Below, one piece after another: positions 36,720 through 47,218 of a stretch of 64,000 bases of DNA. This stretch comes from Methylophilus sp. 5 (GTDB lineage: Bacteria > Pseudomonadota > Gammaproteobacteria > Burkholderiales > Methylophilaceae), in contig NZ_KI911560.1 of NCBI RefSeq assembly GCF_000515275.1, positions 1,736,001 to 1,800,000 on the forward strand, read 5' to 3'. The position numbers were made by a program, and so were the translations under genes. The first letter of the stretch is position 1, and every line of letters begins with the position of its first letter. A model generated the notes under the pieces. It worked only from the letters and a program-made list of their open reading frames with translations. It was not told the DNA's origin and did no database searches.

Positions 36720-37781
36720 ATGGGCATTCGGGTGGGTATTAACGGCTTTGGCCGCATCGGTCGTATGGTGCTGCGCGCCGCATTAAATCAGGCAGAGTTT
36801 AAAGATATGGAGGTCGTCGCCATTAACGGCATCGAAGCGCCCGACCACATGTTGTATATGCTCAAGTATGACTCGGTGCACGGCAGGCTGGCATATGATG
36901 CACAGTTAGAGGGCGATTTTTTGGTGGTGAACGGCAAAAAAATCCGCCTCACTGCGCATAGCAAACCGGCAGACATCGACTGGAAAGAAGAAGCCGTTGA
37001 TGTGGTGATCGAATGCACCGGCGTTTTTTTGACCCAGGAGACTTGCGCGGCACATATTGCTGGCGGCGCGCGTATTGTGGTGCAATCTGCGCCTGGCAAA
37101 GACGATACGCCCATGTATGTTTATGGCGTCAATCACTATCATTACCACGGCGAAGATATTGTCTCGGCGGCGTCATGCACCACCAATGGTCTGGCGCCCA
37201 TCGTGAAAGTGCTGCATGACCATTTTGGCGTCAAGCGTGGCCTAATGACCACCATTCATGCGGCGACAGCCACGCAAAAAACGGTAGACGGTACGTCTAA
37301 TAAAGATTGGCGCGGTGGGCGCGGTGTGTTTGAAAACATTATTCCTTCCAGCACCGGGGCTGCCAAAGCGGTGGGCAAGGTGATTCCGGCGCTCAATAAA
37401 AAACTCACAGGCATGGCTATGCGCATCCCCTCGGCTGACGTGTCAGTGGTCGATTTAACCGTTGAATTACAGCAAAAAACCAGTTACGAAGAGATTTGCG
37501 CCGTGATGAAATACGCGTCAGAGCGTGATTTAAAAGGCGTGCTGGGCTATACCGAAGAGGCGGTGGTCTCTAGTGATTTTCGCGGCTTTCCGGCCGCCAG
37601 CGTGTTTGATGCCGGGGCGGGCATTATGCTGGACCCGACTTTTGTTAAGTTGATTGGCTGGTATGACAACGAGTATGGCTATACCTGTAACTTGCTGCGC
37701 TTAACCCGTTACGTGAGCTATGCCAAATTGTCGATGACCGATCTGCCGGAAGCAATGGACGAGGTGGCCGAAGCTGCTTGA
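36720..37781 (+). CDS. Glyceraldehyde-3-phosphate dehydrogenase, copy 2
   Basis: A 353-residue type I GAPDH with the catalytic Cys153 in [12 protein letters not shown] at the same position as in copy 1. The cofactor-selecting segment reads [11 protein letters not shown], again without the NAD-type Asp. It has about 20 extra residues at the C-terminus (after [10 protein letters not shown]), not present in copy 1. AAGGAG precedes the ATG at 36720; thirteen extra upstream codons are unsupported. The two paralogues are clearly related but divergent in sequence, so this is an old duplication or an independently inherited gene. Confidence 0.93.
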   Translation: MGIRVGINGFGRIGRMVLRAALNQAEFKDMEVVAINGIEAPDHMLYMLKYDSVHGRLAYDAQLEGDFLVVNGKKIRLTAHSKPADIDWKEEAVDVVIECTGVFLTQETCAAHIAGGARIVVQSAPGKDDTPMYVYGVNHYHYHGEDIVSAASCTTNGLAPIVKVLHDHFGVKRGLMTTIHAATATQKTVDGTSNKDWRGGRGVFENIIPSSTGAAKAVGKVIPALNKKLTGMAMRIPSADVSVVDLTVELQQKTSYEEICAVMKYASERDLKGVLGYTEEAVVSSDFRGFPAASVFDAGAGIMLDPTFVKLIGWYDNEYGYTCNLLRLTRYVSYAKLSMTDLPEAMDEVAEAA

Positions 37782-37871
37782 TAGACACGTGTTGTGCGGC
37801 GATAGACAATTTACTCGCCTGCAAGGGCGTCGCGCATTTATAATGCTGTTTTTACTTGTGTGATAGACATT

Positions 37872-38771
37872 ATGCGTGCGCCTTTGCTCGAAACCTCCAT
37901 CAAAAGCCTGAAAAAACTGCACCAGGGCAAGGTGCGTGATATTTACGATATCGACGCCCACACCATGTTGCTGGTGAGTACTGATCGCTTAAGTGCTTTT
38001 GATGTGATTTTGCCGACCGGCATTGAGCACAAAGGCGCGATGCTGACGCAAATGGCCAACTTCTGGTTTGAGCAACTGCAAGATGTGGTGCCTAATCATT
38101 TAACCGGTATTGCGCCTGAGTCTGTGGTCGCACCTGACGAAGTTGCGCAGGTAAAAGGGCGTGCCGTGGTAGTGAAAAAGCTCAAAGCGTTGCCGCTAGA
38201 GGCTATTGTGCGTGGTTATTTAGTGGGTAGCGGCTGGAAAGAATACAAAGCCAGCGGCACGGTGTGTGAGATTCCATTGCCGGGCGGCTTGCAACTGGCA
38301 CAACAATTACCCAAGCCTTTATTTACGCCTTCTAGCAAGGCGGCGGTCGGCGAGCATGATGAAAATATCAGCGTGGCCCAGGTTGAGGCGCTCATTGGCA
38401 AAGACCTGACGGCGCAAGTGGAAAAAGCGGCGATTGCCTTGTATACCCGCGCCGCAGAATATGCGCGTACCAAGGGCATTATTATTGCTGATACCAAGTT
38501 TGAGTTTGGCGTGGATGCACAAGGTGTGTTGCATGTGATGGACGAGGCATTAACCCCTGATTCTTCACGCTTCTGGCCGGCAGACCAGTATCAGATTGGC
38601 AGTAATCCACCGAGTTATGACAAGCAATATGTGCGCGATTGGCTAGAAAGCTGTGGCTGGAATAAAGTGGCGCCTGGCCCTGAGTTGCCAGCTGACGTTG
38701 CACAACGGACTTCTGATAAGTATATGGAAGCGTTTGCCAAATTGACCGGGCGTACCTTGCTGGTAGATTAA
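37872..38771 (+). CDS. purC: SAICAR synthetase (PurC)
   Basis: A 299-residue ATP-dependent enzyme of purine synthesis, joining CAIR and aspartate. HQGKVRDIYDID at the N-terminus, LSAFDVILPTGIEHKG, EAIVRGYLVGSGWKEY and DTKFEFGVD, VMDEALTPDSSRFWP are family signatures. Length fits the long (beta/eukaryote-like) form. ATG at 37872 is preferred to the GTG at 37860. The DUF1232 gene starts seven bases later, so they are probably cotranscribed. Confidence 0.95.
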   Translation: MRAPLLETSIKSLKKLHQGKVRDIYDIDAHTMLLVSTDRLSAFDVILPTGIEHKGAMLTQMANFWFEQLQDVVPNHLTGIAPESVVAPDEVAQVKGRAVVVKKLKALPLEAIVRGYLVGSGWKEYKASGTVCEIPLPGGLQLAQQLPKPLFTPSSKAAVGEHDENISVAQVEALIGKDLTAQVEKAAIALYTRAAEYARTKGIIIADTKFEFGVDAQGVLHVMDEALTPDSSRFWPADQYQIGSNPPSYDKQYVRDWLESCGWNKVAPGPELPADVAQRTSDKYMEAFAKLTGRTLLVD

Positions 38772-38777
38772 TTACTT

Positions 38778-39074
38778 ATGAGTTTGCGTGCGCAACTGGC
38801 AACATTGGCCAGCCGCTTTAAGCAGGAGGTGGCGTTTTACCGTGCCTTGCATGCGCACCCGCAAACACCATGGCTGGCCAAAGCGTTGTTATGGCTGGCA
38901 TTGGCTTATCTGGTGTTGCCGTTTGATCTGATTCCTGACTTTATTCCGGTGATTGGCCAACTGGATGAATTAGTGATTATTCCACTGTTGCTGTACCTGG
39001 CGCTGAAGCTGACGCCAGTGGCGGTGCGGCAGGCTTGTCGCGATGCTGAGACCGTTGTGCCGGATCAAAAATAG
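38778..39074 (+). CDS. DUF1232 (YkvA-like) membrane protein
   Basis: A 98-residue protein with a hydrophobic centre, LPFDLIPDFIPVIGQLDE, the hallmark of DUF1232. Two membrane-prone helices flank this segment. The function of the family is unknown. It follows purC closely and precedes ppa by 72 bases. Confidence 0.85.
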   Translation: MSLRAQLATLASRFKQEVAFYRALHAHPQTPWLAKALLWLALAYLVLPFDLIPDFIPVIGQLDELVIIPLLLYLALKLTPVAVRQACRDAETVVPDQK

Positions 39075-39146
39075 TGCTGTTTGTCAGTCAAATGTTCATA
39101 TTATTCGCCTATAATGGCGCTTTTTTGTTGAAATGGGTTTAAGAAG

Positions 39147-39695
39147 ATGTCTTTGAATTTGGTGCCTAGCGGCAAAGATTTGCCGCACGACTTTAACGTC
39201 ATTATCGAAATTCCGGCCAACGGCGACCCGGTTAAATATGAAGTCGACAAAGAAAGTGGCGCGCTGTTTGTGGATCGCTTCATGGGTACGTCCATGCAAT
39301 ATCCATGTAACTACGGTTATATTCCACACACGTTGGGTGACGACGGAGACCCGGTTGATGTGCTGGTGATTACGCCTGTGCCTTTATTGCCAGGGGTCGT
39401 AGTACGCTGCCGCGCATTGGGCATGCTGAAAATGACAGACGAAGCGGGTGGTGATGCCAAAGTGTTGGCGGTGCCTATCGAAAAAGTCTGTGGTTTGTAT
39501 GCTTATCAAAAAACATTGAGCGATGTGTCTCCTTGGCGTTTAGACATGATTGCGCACTTCTTTGAGCACTATAAAGACCTGGACAAAGGTAAATGGGTGA
39601 AAATCGAAGGCTGGGAAGGCATTGAGTCTGCTCATGCAGAAATCATGGATGGCGTTGAGCGCTACAATGCATTAGAAGTGAAACCCGCGTTTTAA
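39147..39695 (+). CDS. ppa: Soluble inorganic pyrophosphatase (Ppa)
   Basis: A 182-residue family I pyrophosphatase that hydrolyses PPi in the cytoplasm. [20 protein letters not shown], the [18 protein letters not shown] active-site segment and the metal-binding [10 protein letters not shown] are typical. It converges on the membrane pyrophosphatase gene hppA, sharing a bidirectional terminator, so the cell has both a heat-releasing and an energy-saving PPase side by side. Confidence 0.96.
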   Translation: MSLNLVPSGKDLPHDFNVIIEIPANGDPVKYEVDKESGALFVDRFMGTSMQYPCNYGYIPHTLGDDGDPVDVLVITPVPLLPGVVVRCRALGMLKMTDEAGGDAKVLAVPIEKVCGLYAYQKTLSDVSPWRLDMIAHFFEHYKDLDKGKWVKIEGWEGIESAHAEIMDGVERYNALEVKPAF

Positions 39696-39712
39696 TTTGC
39701 ATGACGTGTGAC

Positions 39713-39740
39713 AAAAAAGTCGGCCTGGGCCGACTTTTTT
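39713..39740. terminator. Bidirectional terminator shared by ppa and hppA
   Basis: AAAAAAGTCGGCC and GGCCGACTTTTTT are 13-base arms around TG. It works for both converging genes. Its outer part is the same as that of the terminator at 46513. Confidence 0.93.
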
Positions 39741-39762
39741 ATTGGCTGTGGTACACCCGCTG

Positions 39763-41793
39763 TTAGTGCAACAGAGGAACGATCAGCAATGCCACAATGT
39801 TGATAATTTTAATTAACGGATTCACGGCCGGGCCAGCTGTATCTTTGTAAGGGTCGCCCACAGTATCGCCGGTTACCGCTGCCTTGTGTGCATCTGACCC
39901 TTTGCCGCCATGGTGGCCATCTTCAATGTATTTTTTGGCGTTATCCCAGGCGCCGCCGCCAGTACACATCGAAATGGCCACGAACAGGCCAGTGACAATG
40001 GTGCCCATGAGCAAGCCACCCAATGCGACCGGGCCTAAAAATAAACCAACCAGAATGGGGGCCGCGACCGGCAGCAATGAAGGCAGCATCATCTCTTTAA
40101 TGGCCGCACTGGTCAGCATATCCACCGCTTTACCATATTCTGGTTTGGCGGTGCCCTCCATAATGCCTTTGATTTCGCGGAACTGGCGGCGCACTTCTTC
40201 CACCACGCTGCCTGCTGCACGGCCGACGGCTTCCATCGCCATCGCGGCAAACAAAAATGGAATCAGGCCGCCAATAAACAGGCCGATAATCACTTGCGGG
40301 TCGCTTAAGTCAAAGCGGGCGGTAATGCCTGCACTTTCCAGTTTGTGCGTATAGTCAGCAAACAATACCAGCGATGCGAGGCCTGCAGAGCCGATGGCAT
40401 AGCCTTTAGTCACGGCTTTGGTGGTATTACCCACTGCATCGAGCGGATCAGTCACCTCGCGGACGCTGCTAGGCAATTCGGCCATTTCGGCGATACCGCC
40501 TGCGTTGTCAGTAATCGGGCCGTATGCATCCAGCGCCACCACAATGCCCGCCATACTTAGCATGGCCATGGCGGCAATCGCCACCCCATACAAGCCTGCC
40601 AGGTGAAACGACACGTAAATAGCAATACAGACCGAAATCACCGGCAAGGCGGTCGACTTCATGGACACGCCTATGCCTGCAATAATGTTGGTGGCGTGGC
40701 CAGTAGTCGAGGCTTGCGCCACGTGTTTGACCGGCGCGTAATCGGTGCCGGTGTAATATTCAGTGATCCACACCAGGGCTGCGGTTAATACCAGGCCTAC
40801 CGCACAGGCGCCAAATAATGCCTGGCTGGTAACGGTGACTTCACCATGTGTGTAGCCTTGTGGAAACACATATTGCGTGACAAAGTAAAACGCGATGAGC
40901 GATAGCACGCCCGCCACAGCCAGACCTTTATAAAGCGCGGGCATGACGTTTTTCATGCCGGGCGATGCTTTGACAAAGAAACAGCCAATAATGGAAGCGA
41001 TAATCGACACCGCACCCAGCAATAACGGGTAAATCACGCCGTTGGCACCGGCTTCGGCCGCCATCAGGCCGCCAAGCACCATGGTGGCGATGAGTGTTAC
41101 GGCGTAGGTTTCAAACAGGTCGGCGGCCATGCCGGCACAGTCGCCCACATTGTCACCCACGTTATCAGCAATGACTGCCGGGTTGCGCGGGTCGTCTTCG
41201 GGGATGCCTGCTTCTACCTTGCCGACCAGGTCAGCGCCCACGTCAGCGCCTTTGGTGAAAATGCCACCACCCAGCCTGGCAAAAATAGAAATTAAAGAAG
41301 AACCAAAGGCCAAGCCAATCAGCGGATTTAAATCAGTGGCTTGTTCTGCACCCAAATAAATATAAAAGCCAGCCACACCCAGCAGCCCGAGTCCGACCAC
41401 CAGCATGCCGGTAATCGCCCCCCCTTTAAAGGCGACATCCAGCGCAGCGCCTATGCCATTGGTAGCGGCTTGGGCGGTGCGCACATTGGCTTTCACCGAC
41501 ACGTTCATGCCGATAAAGCCGCAAGCCCCTGATAACACTGCGCCGACGACAAAACCAATGGCTGTTTGCAAGCTTAAAAATACGCCGATTAAAATGGCGA
41601 GGATGATACCGACCAGGGCGATGGCTTTATATTGTCTGGACAAATAGGCAGCGGCCCCTTGCTGAATCGCTCCCGCAATCTCCTGCATGCGGGCATTGCC
41701 AGCGGGTAAACCTGAAATCCATTGACTCATTACTACGCCATAAAGCACCGCCAACACTGCAGCACCTAGCGCTAACATTAATGCAACTGACAT
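39763..41793 (-). CDS. hppA: Membrane-bound H+-translocating pyrophosphatase (HppA)
   Basis: A 676-residue integral membrane protein with about 16 hydrophobic segments. The PPi-binding [20 protein letters not shown] and the later DNAGGIAEM and [15 protein letters not shown] are signatures. The [10 protein letters not shown] segment has Lys where K+-dependent enzymes have Ala, which marks a K+-independent proton pump. It uses PPi energy to build a proton gradient. ATG at 41793 has GGAGAAG upstream; 17 extra codons are open but unsupported. Confidence 0.95.
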   Translation of the reverse strand: MSVALMLALGAAVLAVLYGVVMSQWISGLPAGNARMQEIAGAIQQGAAAYLSRQYKAIALVGIILAILIGVFLSLQTAIGFVVGAVLSGACGFIGMNVSVKANVRTAQAATNGIGAALDVAFKGGAITGMLVVGLGLLGVAGFYIYLGAEQATDLNPLIGLAFGSSLISIFARLGGGIFTKGADVGADLVGKVEAGIPEDDPRNPAVIADNVGDNVGDCAGMAADLFETYAVTLIATMVLGGLMAAEAGANGVIYPLLLGAVSIIASIIGCFFVKASPGMKNVMPALYKGLAVAGVLSLIAFYFVTQYVFPQGYTHGEVTVTSQALFGACAVGLVLTAALVWITEYYTGTDYAPVKHVAQASTTGHATNIIAGIGVSMKSTALPVISVCIAIYVSFHLAGLYGVAIAAMAMLSMAGIVVALDAYGPITDNAGGIAEMAELPSSVREVTDPLDAVGNTTKAVTKGYAIGSAGLASLVLFADYTHKLESAGITARFDLSDPQVIIGLFIGGLIPFLFAAMAMEAVGRAAGSVVEEVRRQFREIKGIMEGTAKPEYGKAVDMLTSAAIKEMMLPSLLPVAAPILVGLFLGPVALGGLLMGTIVTGLFVAISMCTGGGAWDNAKKYIEDGHHGGKGSDAHKAAVTGDTVGDPYKDTAGPAVNPLIKIINIVALLIVPLLH

Positions 41794-41956
41794 GACTTCT
41801 CCTGTTCCTGATGAAACTGCGTTGAACGTGATGACTGCTTGCAAACCTGCTATTTAATTTGTAAATGAAATGTAACAGGTTGAGCCATTATTGCACTAAT
41901 AAAGTGCGTCTACAAGCGCGTTTTAAGCGGTTTTTTGAAGGCAAAAACCAGGGGGA

Positions 41957-42403
41957 TTAATCGTCACGTTGCTGATCAATAAAGTGACGTAACGCAGCTG
42001 TCAACGCTGGATTGTTGGCCTCGTTAGCATAGGTTTCCAGCGTGTTTAAAGCGTGATTTGAAGGGGCTTTGATGCGCTTATGCTTGCTTTGCGGGCGAGA
42101 TTTTACTTGCACTTTGACCTTAATTGCGTTAAGGTTTAAGCCTTTGATTTTCCTGGAATTTTGACAAAAATCCCGGATTTTTTGCAACAGTTGGGTTTCC
42201 ATTAACCTGATTCTGCTGGCCACCGCGCCTGATTGCACGGCAATCGTTAAAGCGCCATCATGCAGTGCCAGCACATGCGAAAGCCTGGAGAGTTCCGGGG
42301 CAACTGCTGCCCAGCATTGCTGTAATTGCTGCCTATCATCCGCTTCTTGTAACAGAGGCTTGAGATCGTGATGATGCTTGAAAATCTGATTGATTTTGAA
42401 CAT
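41957..42403 (-). CDS. DUF721/DciA-like protein
   Basis: A 148-residue protein; MFKINQIFKHHHDLKPLLQE and LQQCWAAVAPELSRLSHVLAL then LTIAVQSGAVASRIRLMETQ fit the DUF721 family, whose members include DciA, a loader of the replicative helicase in bacteria lacking DnaC. The tail is basic (KVKVQVKSRPQSKHKRIKAP). An upstream extension of the frame to 42691 overlaps the M23 gene and is not used. The dciA-like/M23/secA order is common in Betaproteobacteria. Confidence 0.82.
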   Translation of the reverse strand: MFKINQIFKHHHDLKPLLQEADDRQQLQQCWAAVAPELSRLSHVLALHDGALTIAVQSGAVASRIRLMETQLLQKIRDFCQNSRKIKGLNLNAIKVKVQVKSRPQSKHKRIKAPSNHALNTLETYANEANNPALTAALRHFIDQQRDD

Positions 42404-42500
42404 GGCGGATTGTCCACAGAATGCTTGAATATTGTACACCACCAGGGCCGTGATCGTTGGATGACCATCAATCTGCCGGTGAATAGCGAGAGTTCTTAGC

Positions 42501-43418
42501 ATGATTAATATCATTATTGTTTCAGAAAAAATGGCCAAGCCCAAAACGCTGGGCGTGTTTGAAAGCGCTGGCCTGCTGTTGGCACTGATCCTGGTGCCGG
42601 TTGTCTTAACCTTATTATTTATCACGCCGCAACAGGTGATCAAGTCGCAAGGCGTAAAAGCGATGTTGCCGCCGCATTTACGTGGTGCCATGTTGTCTAC
42701 TCAAAATCATCTCGATGCCTACGCCAAGCAAATTGGTGAGTTACAGGCGCGTATTTTGCGCCTGGATGCACAGAATCAGCGTTTGTCCAAACTAGCAGGG
42801 GTTAAATCGACCGCAGAGCCCATCAATGAGCGTACGCCGGTGAATGAAGTGCCTGAGAGTGACGTGCCGGGGCAGGGCGGCCCGTTGGTGAAAGATTCTC
42901 CATTAAGTGAAGAAGACTTAAAAGCCACCATTGAGCAAATGTCGGCAGACCTGGATTTTCGTGATGAGTATCAGGGCAAGATTGAGGCTAAATTGTTGCA
43001 GAAGAGTGTGCTGCGCGAAATGTTGCCTAATAGCAGCCCGGTCGCTGCGGCTTACAGTTCATCCAGTTATGGTTGGCGCATTGACCCTTTAAATGGGCAC
43101 CGTGCGTTTCATGAAGGGTTGGACTTTCCGGCCTCGGTCGGCATGCCGGTTTATGCTGCTGCCGATGGGATTGTGACCACGGCGGTGCAAACGCCAGATT
43201 ATGGCAACTTGCTCAAAATTGACCATGGATCAGGCCTGGAAACCCGCTATGCGCACAATTCCAGGTTGCTGGTGAAGTCTGGTGAGCGGGTGATGAAAGG
43301 GCAAAAAATCGCCTTGATTGGCAGCACCGGCCGCTCTACCGGCCCGCATTTGCACTATGAAATTCGCCTCAATGGCAACCCGCTCGACCCACGTGAATAC
43401 CTCAGAAGTCACTCCTGA
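42501..43418 (+). CDS. M23 family metallopeptidase (murein-type)
   Basis: A 305-residue membrane-anchored protein: short cytoplasmic start, one membrane helix at about residues 23-45 (GLLLALILVPVVLTLLF), a coiled coil (YAKQIGELQARILRLDAQNQ), then a C-terminal LytM-type peptidase domain. Zinc ligands are visible in FHEGLDFPA and HLHYEIR, together with GRSTGPH; all are intact, so it should cut cell-wall peptides. It shares a short gap with the divergent dciA-like gene and is followed by secA with its own promoter. Confidence 0.92.
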   Translation: MINIIIVSEKMAKPKTLGVFESAGLLLALILVPVVLTLLFITPQQVIKSQGVKAMLPPHLRGAMLSTQNHLDAYAKQIGELQARILRLDAQNQRLSKLAGVKSTAEPINERTPVNEVPESDVPGQGGPLVKDSPLSEEDLKATIEQMSADLDFRDEYQGKIEAKLLQKSVLREMLPNSSPVAAAYSSSSYGWRIDPLNGHRAFHEGLDFPASVGMPVYAAADGIVTTAVQTPDYGNLLKIDHGSGLETRYAHNSRLLVKSGERVMKGQKIALIGSTGRSTGPHLHYEIRLNGNPLDPREYLRSHS

Positions 43419-43473
43419 GATCAATCAATCAATGTCGTCCATGACCAGGGGTATGGTTGCTCACATGCAATAA

Positions 43474-43503
43474 TTGAGACAACCGCCCTCTATATCTTAT
43501 ACA
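43474..43503 (+). promoter_or_regulatory. sigma-70 promoter of secA
   Basis: TTGAGA at 43474-43479 and TATACA at 43498-43503 with 18 bases between them, about 52 bases before the secA start. Confidence 0.6.
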
Positions 43504-43554
43504 ATCTCGGTTTATTCCAATTTAACGCCGCGCATGCGGAAATCGGTGTGACTC

Positions 43555-46278
43555 ATGTTAGCCTCGTTGTTTAAAAAAGTTTTTGGCAGCCGTAATGATC
43601 GGCTGGTCAAGCAATATCAGCAAACCGTCAAACAAATCAATGCATTAGAACCCGCTACTCAGACTTTGAGTGACGAGCAGCTGCGTGCAAAAACCGAGGA
43701 GTTTAAGCAGCGTTACGCCAATGGCGAGTCTCTGGAGCAATTGTTGCCCGAGGCCTTTGCCGTGGTGCGCGAGGGCAGTAAGCGTGCTTTGGGCATGCGC
43801 CACTTTGATGTGCAGTTGATTGGCGGTATGGTGCTGAATGCGGGCAAGATTGCCGAAATGCGTACCGGCGAGGGTAAAACCCTGGTGGCTACCTTGCCAA
43901 CCTATTTGAATGCATTGACCGGCAGAGGCGTGCATGTGGTGACGGTCAATGATTACCTGGCCAAGCGTGATGCGGAGTGGATGGGGCAACTCTATAACTT
44001 TTTGGGTTTGAGTGTTGGTATCAACCTGTCGCAAATGCCGCATGACGCCAAGCAGCAAGCCTATGCGTCTGACATCACCTACGGCACCAATAACGAATTT
44101 GGCTTTGACTACCTGCGTGACAACATGGTGTTCAGCAAAGACGAGCGCGTACAGCGTCCTTTGCATTATGCGCTGGTGGATGAAGTCGACTCGATTCTGA
44201 TTGATGAAGCGCGTACGCCGCTGATTATTTCTGGCCAGGCCGAGCACAGCGTTGATTTGTATGGTGCGATTAATGAAGTGGCCAAACAACTGGTTCGCCA
44301 GCAAGTTGAAGACGGTGAAGGCGATTTTTGGGTCGACGAAAAAGCACAAAGCGTGACCATGAGCGAAGCAGGGCACGAGCATGCTGAGCAACTGCTTGAA
44401 CAAACGGGTTTGCTGACGGCCGGTTCTAGCTTGTATGAGCCAGCCAACATCACGCTGGTGCATCATTTGTATGCGTCTCTGCGTGCGCAAAACCTCTATC
44501 ACCGCGATCAGCATTATGTGGTGCGCAACAATGAAATCGTCATCGTGGATGAGTTTTCTGGCCGTATGATGCCGGGTCGCCGCTGGTCAGACGGTTTGCA
44601 TCAGGCCGTTGAAGCCAAAGAAGGCGTGGCAATTCAAAAAGAAAACCAGACGCTGGCGTCAATTACGTTCCAGAACTACTTCCGCATGTATCAAAAACTG
44701 AGCGGCATGACTGGTACGGCAGACACCGAGGCGTATGAGTTTAACCAGATCTATGCACTGGAAACGGTAGTGATTCCGACGCACAGACCTGTGCAGCGGT
44801 TGGATGCGATGGATAAGGTGTATCGCACCGGCATGGAAAAGTACAAGGCAGTGATTGAAGATATCAAGCAATGCCAAGCCAAAGGCCAGCCAGTCTTGGT
44901 CGGCACCACTTCCATTGAAAACTCTGAGCTGATCTCGCAACTGCTTACGCAAGCCAAACTTGAGCATCAGGTGTTAAATGCCAAGCAGCATGAGCGCGAA
45001 GCCACCATCGTGGCCGAAGCGGGCCGTCCTGGCATGATCACGATTGCGACCAATATGGCCGGTCGTGGTACCGATATTGTGCTGGGTGGTAATTCAGAAG
45101 GTGAGATTCACGCGATTCGTCACGATGCCAATTTGAGTGACGCAGATAAAGACAGCAAAATTGCGCAACTTAAAGCGGAGTGGCAGCAGCGCCACGATGC
45201 GGTGCTGGCTGCTGGTGGCTTGCATATTATCGGTACTGAGCGCCATGAGTCACGTCGTGTCGACAACCAGTTGCGCGGTCGTTCTGGCCGTCAGGGTGAC
45301 CCGGGCTCTAGCCGTTTTTACTTATCACTAGAAGATCAATTACTGCGTATTTTCTCTGGTGAGCGTGTGGCGGCAATCATGACCCGTCTCAATATGCCGG
45401 AAGGCGAAGCCATTGAGCATGCTATGGTGACGCGAGCGATTGAAAACGCCCAGCGCAAGGTAGAAGGCCGTAACTTCGATATCCGTAAACAGTTGCTGGA
45501 ATATGATGATGTGTCTAACGACCAGCGCAAGGTGATTTACGAACAGCGGAATGAGCTGCTAGAGTCAGTCGATGTTGGCCAGACCATTCGCGCCATGCGT
45601 GAAGATGTGATCAACAGCCTGTTTAATACGTATATTCCGCCTGGCAGTGTTGAAGAGCAGTGGGAGGTGCCTGCACTGGAGCAAGCCTTGCAAGATGAGC
45701 TGAGTACGCGCTTGCCGGTTGGCGAATGGCTGGAAAGCAACCCTGACTTGCACGAAGAAACCTTGCGTGAGCGCATTATGAACGCGGCGAATGAGAGCTA
45801 TGGCTCAAAAGAGACCATGGCGGGCAACGACAATATGCGTAATTTTGAGCGCGCGGTCATGTTGCAAAGCCTGGACAATCATTGGCGCGAGCACTTGGCG
45901 GCGTTGGATCATTTACGTCAGGGTATCCATTTACGCTCCTATGCGCAAAAAAATCCAAAACAGGAATACAAGCGCGAAGCATTTGAGCTGTTTGAGTCAT
46001 TGCTGAATACCGTCAAGAGTGAAGTGACCAAGATCACCATGCAGGTACAAGTGCGCTCTCGCGAAGAGCTGGAAGAGGAGGAGCGCCGTGCTGAAGAGGC
46101 GATGCGTGCCACCGATGTCGGTAACTTGCAATATCAGCATACCGATTATGATTCAGCGTTAACCAACAGTGGTGAAGCTGCGCAGGACCTGCCAGAAGGC
46201 GTGCGCGTGGGTCGTAATGATCCTTGCCCATGCGGCTCGGGTAAGCGCTTTAAAAACTGTCATGGCGCATTGAGCTAG
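43555..46278 (+). CDS. secA: Preprotein translocase ATPase SecA
   Basis: A 907-residue motor of the Sec system, full length. Walker A TGEGKT with K108, [15 protein letters not shown] (Walker B), [14 protein letters not shown], the [21 protein letters not shown] motor block and the C-terminal zinc-binding [14 protein letters not shown] are present. It pushes unfolded proteins through SecYEG, including the secreted proteins encoded in this window. It lies 136 bases after the M23 gene and is followed by a small DUF1289 gene. Confidence 0.98.
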   Translation: MLASLFKKVFGSRNDRLVKQYQQTVKQINALEPATQTLSDEQLRAKTEEFKQRYANGESLEQLLPEAFAVVREGSKRALGMRHFDVQLIGGMVLNAGKIAEMRTGEGKTLVATLPTYLNALTGRGVHVVTVNDYLAKRDAEWMGQLYNFLGLSVGINLSQMPHDAKQQAYASDITYGTNNEFGFDYLRDNMVFSKDERVQRPLHYALVDEVDSILIDEARTPLIISGQAEHSVDLYGAINEVAKQLVRQQVEDGEGDFWVDEKAQSVTMSEAGHEHAEQLLEQTGLLTAGSSLYEPANITLVHHLYASLRAQNLYHRDQHYVVRNNEIVIVDEFSGRMMPGRRWSDGLHQAVEAKEGVAIQKENQTLASITFQNYFRMYQKLSGMTGTADTEAYEFNQIYALETVVIPTHRPVQRLDAMDKVYRTGMEKYKAVIEDIKQCQAKGQPVLVGTTSIENSELISQLLTQAKLEHQVLNAKQHEREATIVAEAGRPGMITIATNMAGRGTDIVLGGNSEGEIHAIRHDANLSDADKDSKIAQLKAEWQQRHDAVLAAGGLHIIGTERHESRRVDNQLRGRSGRQGDPGSSRFYLSLEDQLLRIFSGERVAAIMTRLNMPEGEAIEHAMVTRAIENAQRKVEGRNFDIRKQLLEYDDVSNDQRKVIYEQRNELLESVDVGQTIRAMREDVINSLFNTYIPPGSVEEQWEVPALEQALQDELSTRLPVGEWLESNPDLHEETLRERIMNAANESYGSKETMAGNDNMRNFERAVMLQSLDNHWREHLAALDHLRQGIHLRSYAQKNPKQEYKREAFELFESLLNTVKSEVTKITMQVQVRSREELEEEERRAEEAMRATDVGNLQYQHTDYDSALTNSGEAAQDLPEGVRVGRNDPCPCGSGKRFKNCHGALS

Positions 46279-46301
46279 GCCAGCAAGAAAGGGATTTCAA
46301 T

Positions 46302-46487
46302 ATGTCTGACCAAGAAATTGCCTCCCCATGTGTCGGGGTGTGCAGCATTGATGATGGCAACGGTTTTTGTCAGGGTTGCTTTAGAACCATAGATGAAATC
46401 CGGCAATGGTGGGAGTTGGATAACGCTGGTAAAGCCGAGATTGTTAAATTGGCTGCGGCACGAGAGTCTGCAGTATTTGGCGAGTAG
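46302..46487 (+). CDS. DUF1289 small Cys-containing protein
   Basis: A 61-residue protein: SPCVGVCSIDDGNGFCQGCF then RTIDEIRQW is the DUF1289 signature, with four conserved Cys (CxxxC and CxxC) that probably bind a metal or Fe-S cluster. The function of the family is unknown. It follows secA by 23 bases and ends at a strong bidirectional terminator. Confidence 0.9.
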   Translation: MSDQEIASPCVGVCSIDDGNGFCQGCFRTIDEIRQWWELDNAGKAEIVKLAAARESAVFGE

Positions 46488-46512
46488 CGATTAAAATTAA
46501 GATCCACCCTAT

Positions 46513-46540
46513 AAAAAAGTCGGCAATTGCCGACTTTTTT
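46513..46540. terminator. Bidirectional terminator (28-bp perfect palindrome)
   Basis: AAAAAAGTCGGCAA and TTGCCGACTTTTTT form a perfect palindrome. It serves the DUF1289 gene and the converging marR gene. Confidence 0.93.
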
Positions 46541-46563
46541 ACGTTAAACGCTGTGCCTGTTGG

Positions 46564-47031
46564 CTATAAATCTGCCAGTGGTTGATTGCCAAGGTTATTC
46601 GATTGTGCATCGAGTTTACCAATCACCATTTTGAGTGAAACATTTAAGTTTTGTAAAGAGTCTGTGTCCAGGGTAGCTAGCACTTGCGGCAAAATGCCAT
46701 CGACAGGCTTTGGTGCTTTGGCCAGTACCGCATGGCCTGCTTCTGTCACAATCAGGCCTACTTTACGCTGGTCTTGGCTCAAGCGCTGCTTTTCAACCAG
46801 GTGTTTTTTGACCAGTTTTTCTACCAGCAGGCTACAGGTCGATTGGTGAATGGCAAGGTTTTCTGCCAAGCGGGAGACACCTAACTCAGGGTGGGTGGCG
46901 ATTTCATGCAGCAGCCATAATTGTGAACCAGAGATACCGCACGAAGCTTCAATTTCTCTAAAGTGTTGTCTGACGGTGCCAAAAATAATTCGAAATTGTT
47001 TTAAAGCTTCTTTTGCGAGTGAGTTTTGCAT
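46564..47031 (-). CDS. MarR family transcriptional regulator
   Basis: A 155-residue winged-helix regulator (SGSQLWLLHEIATHPELGVS, LAENLAIHQSTCSLLVEKLV, LSQDQRKVGLIVTEAG is the wing). It ends with a helical dimerisation segment. MarR proteins usually repress nearby genes and respond to small aromatic or oxidant ligands. The gene lies downstream of the bufferin-like cluster on the same strand, 188 bases after its last gene (when read on the minus strand), so the two need not be coexpressed. Its target is unknown. Confidence 0.9.
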   Translation of the reverse strand: MQNSLAKEALKQFRIIFGTVRQHFREIEASCGISGSQLWLLHEIATHPELGVSRLAENLAIHQSTCSLLVEKLVKKHLVEKQRLSQDQRKVGLIVTEAGHAVLAKAPKPVDGILPQVLATLDTDSLQNLNVSLKMVIGKLDAQSNNLGNQPLADL

Positions 47032-47101
47032 GATTAATTTAATGTAAATATTTTATATATTCATTTTACCAGCTTCCTATCAATAACAAGGCTTCGTGAT
47101 G

Positions 47102-47115
47102 TTTATCGCGATAAA
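47102..47115. promoter_or_regulatory. 14-bp palindrome upstream of marR
   Basis: TTTATCGCGATAAA is a perfect palindrome 71 bases before the marR start. It could be an operator; no partner site was found. Confidence 0.35.
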
Positions 47116-47218
47116 AATTCCCTTGTCAGTGTATGGTTTTTGATGAAAAAGTTGTTTTTACGACAAGTCTGGTGCGATTTCTCTGCTGTGCACGGCCAGC
47201 TGTAAAGCGTGATGCGAT

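Noticed and set aside
41794..42691. Longer starts for hppA and the dciA-like gene
   Set aside because: The upstream parts lack ribosome sites or overlap neighbouring genes, whereas GGAGAAG precedes the hppA ATG at 41793.
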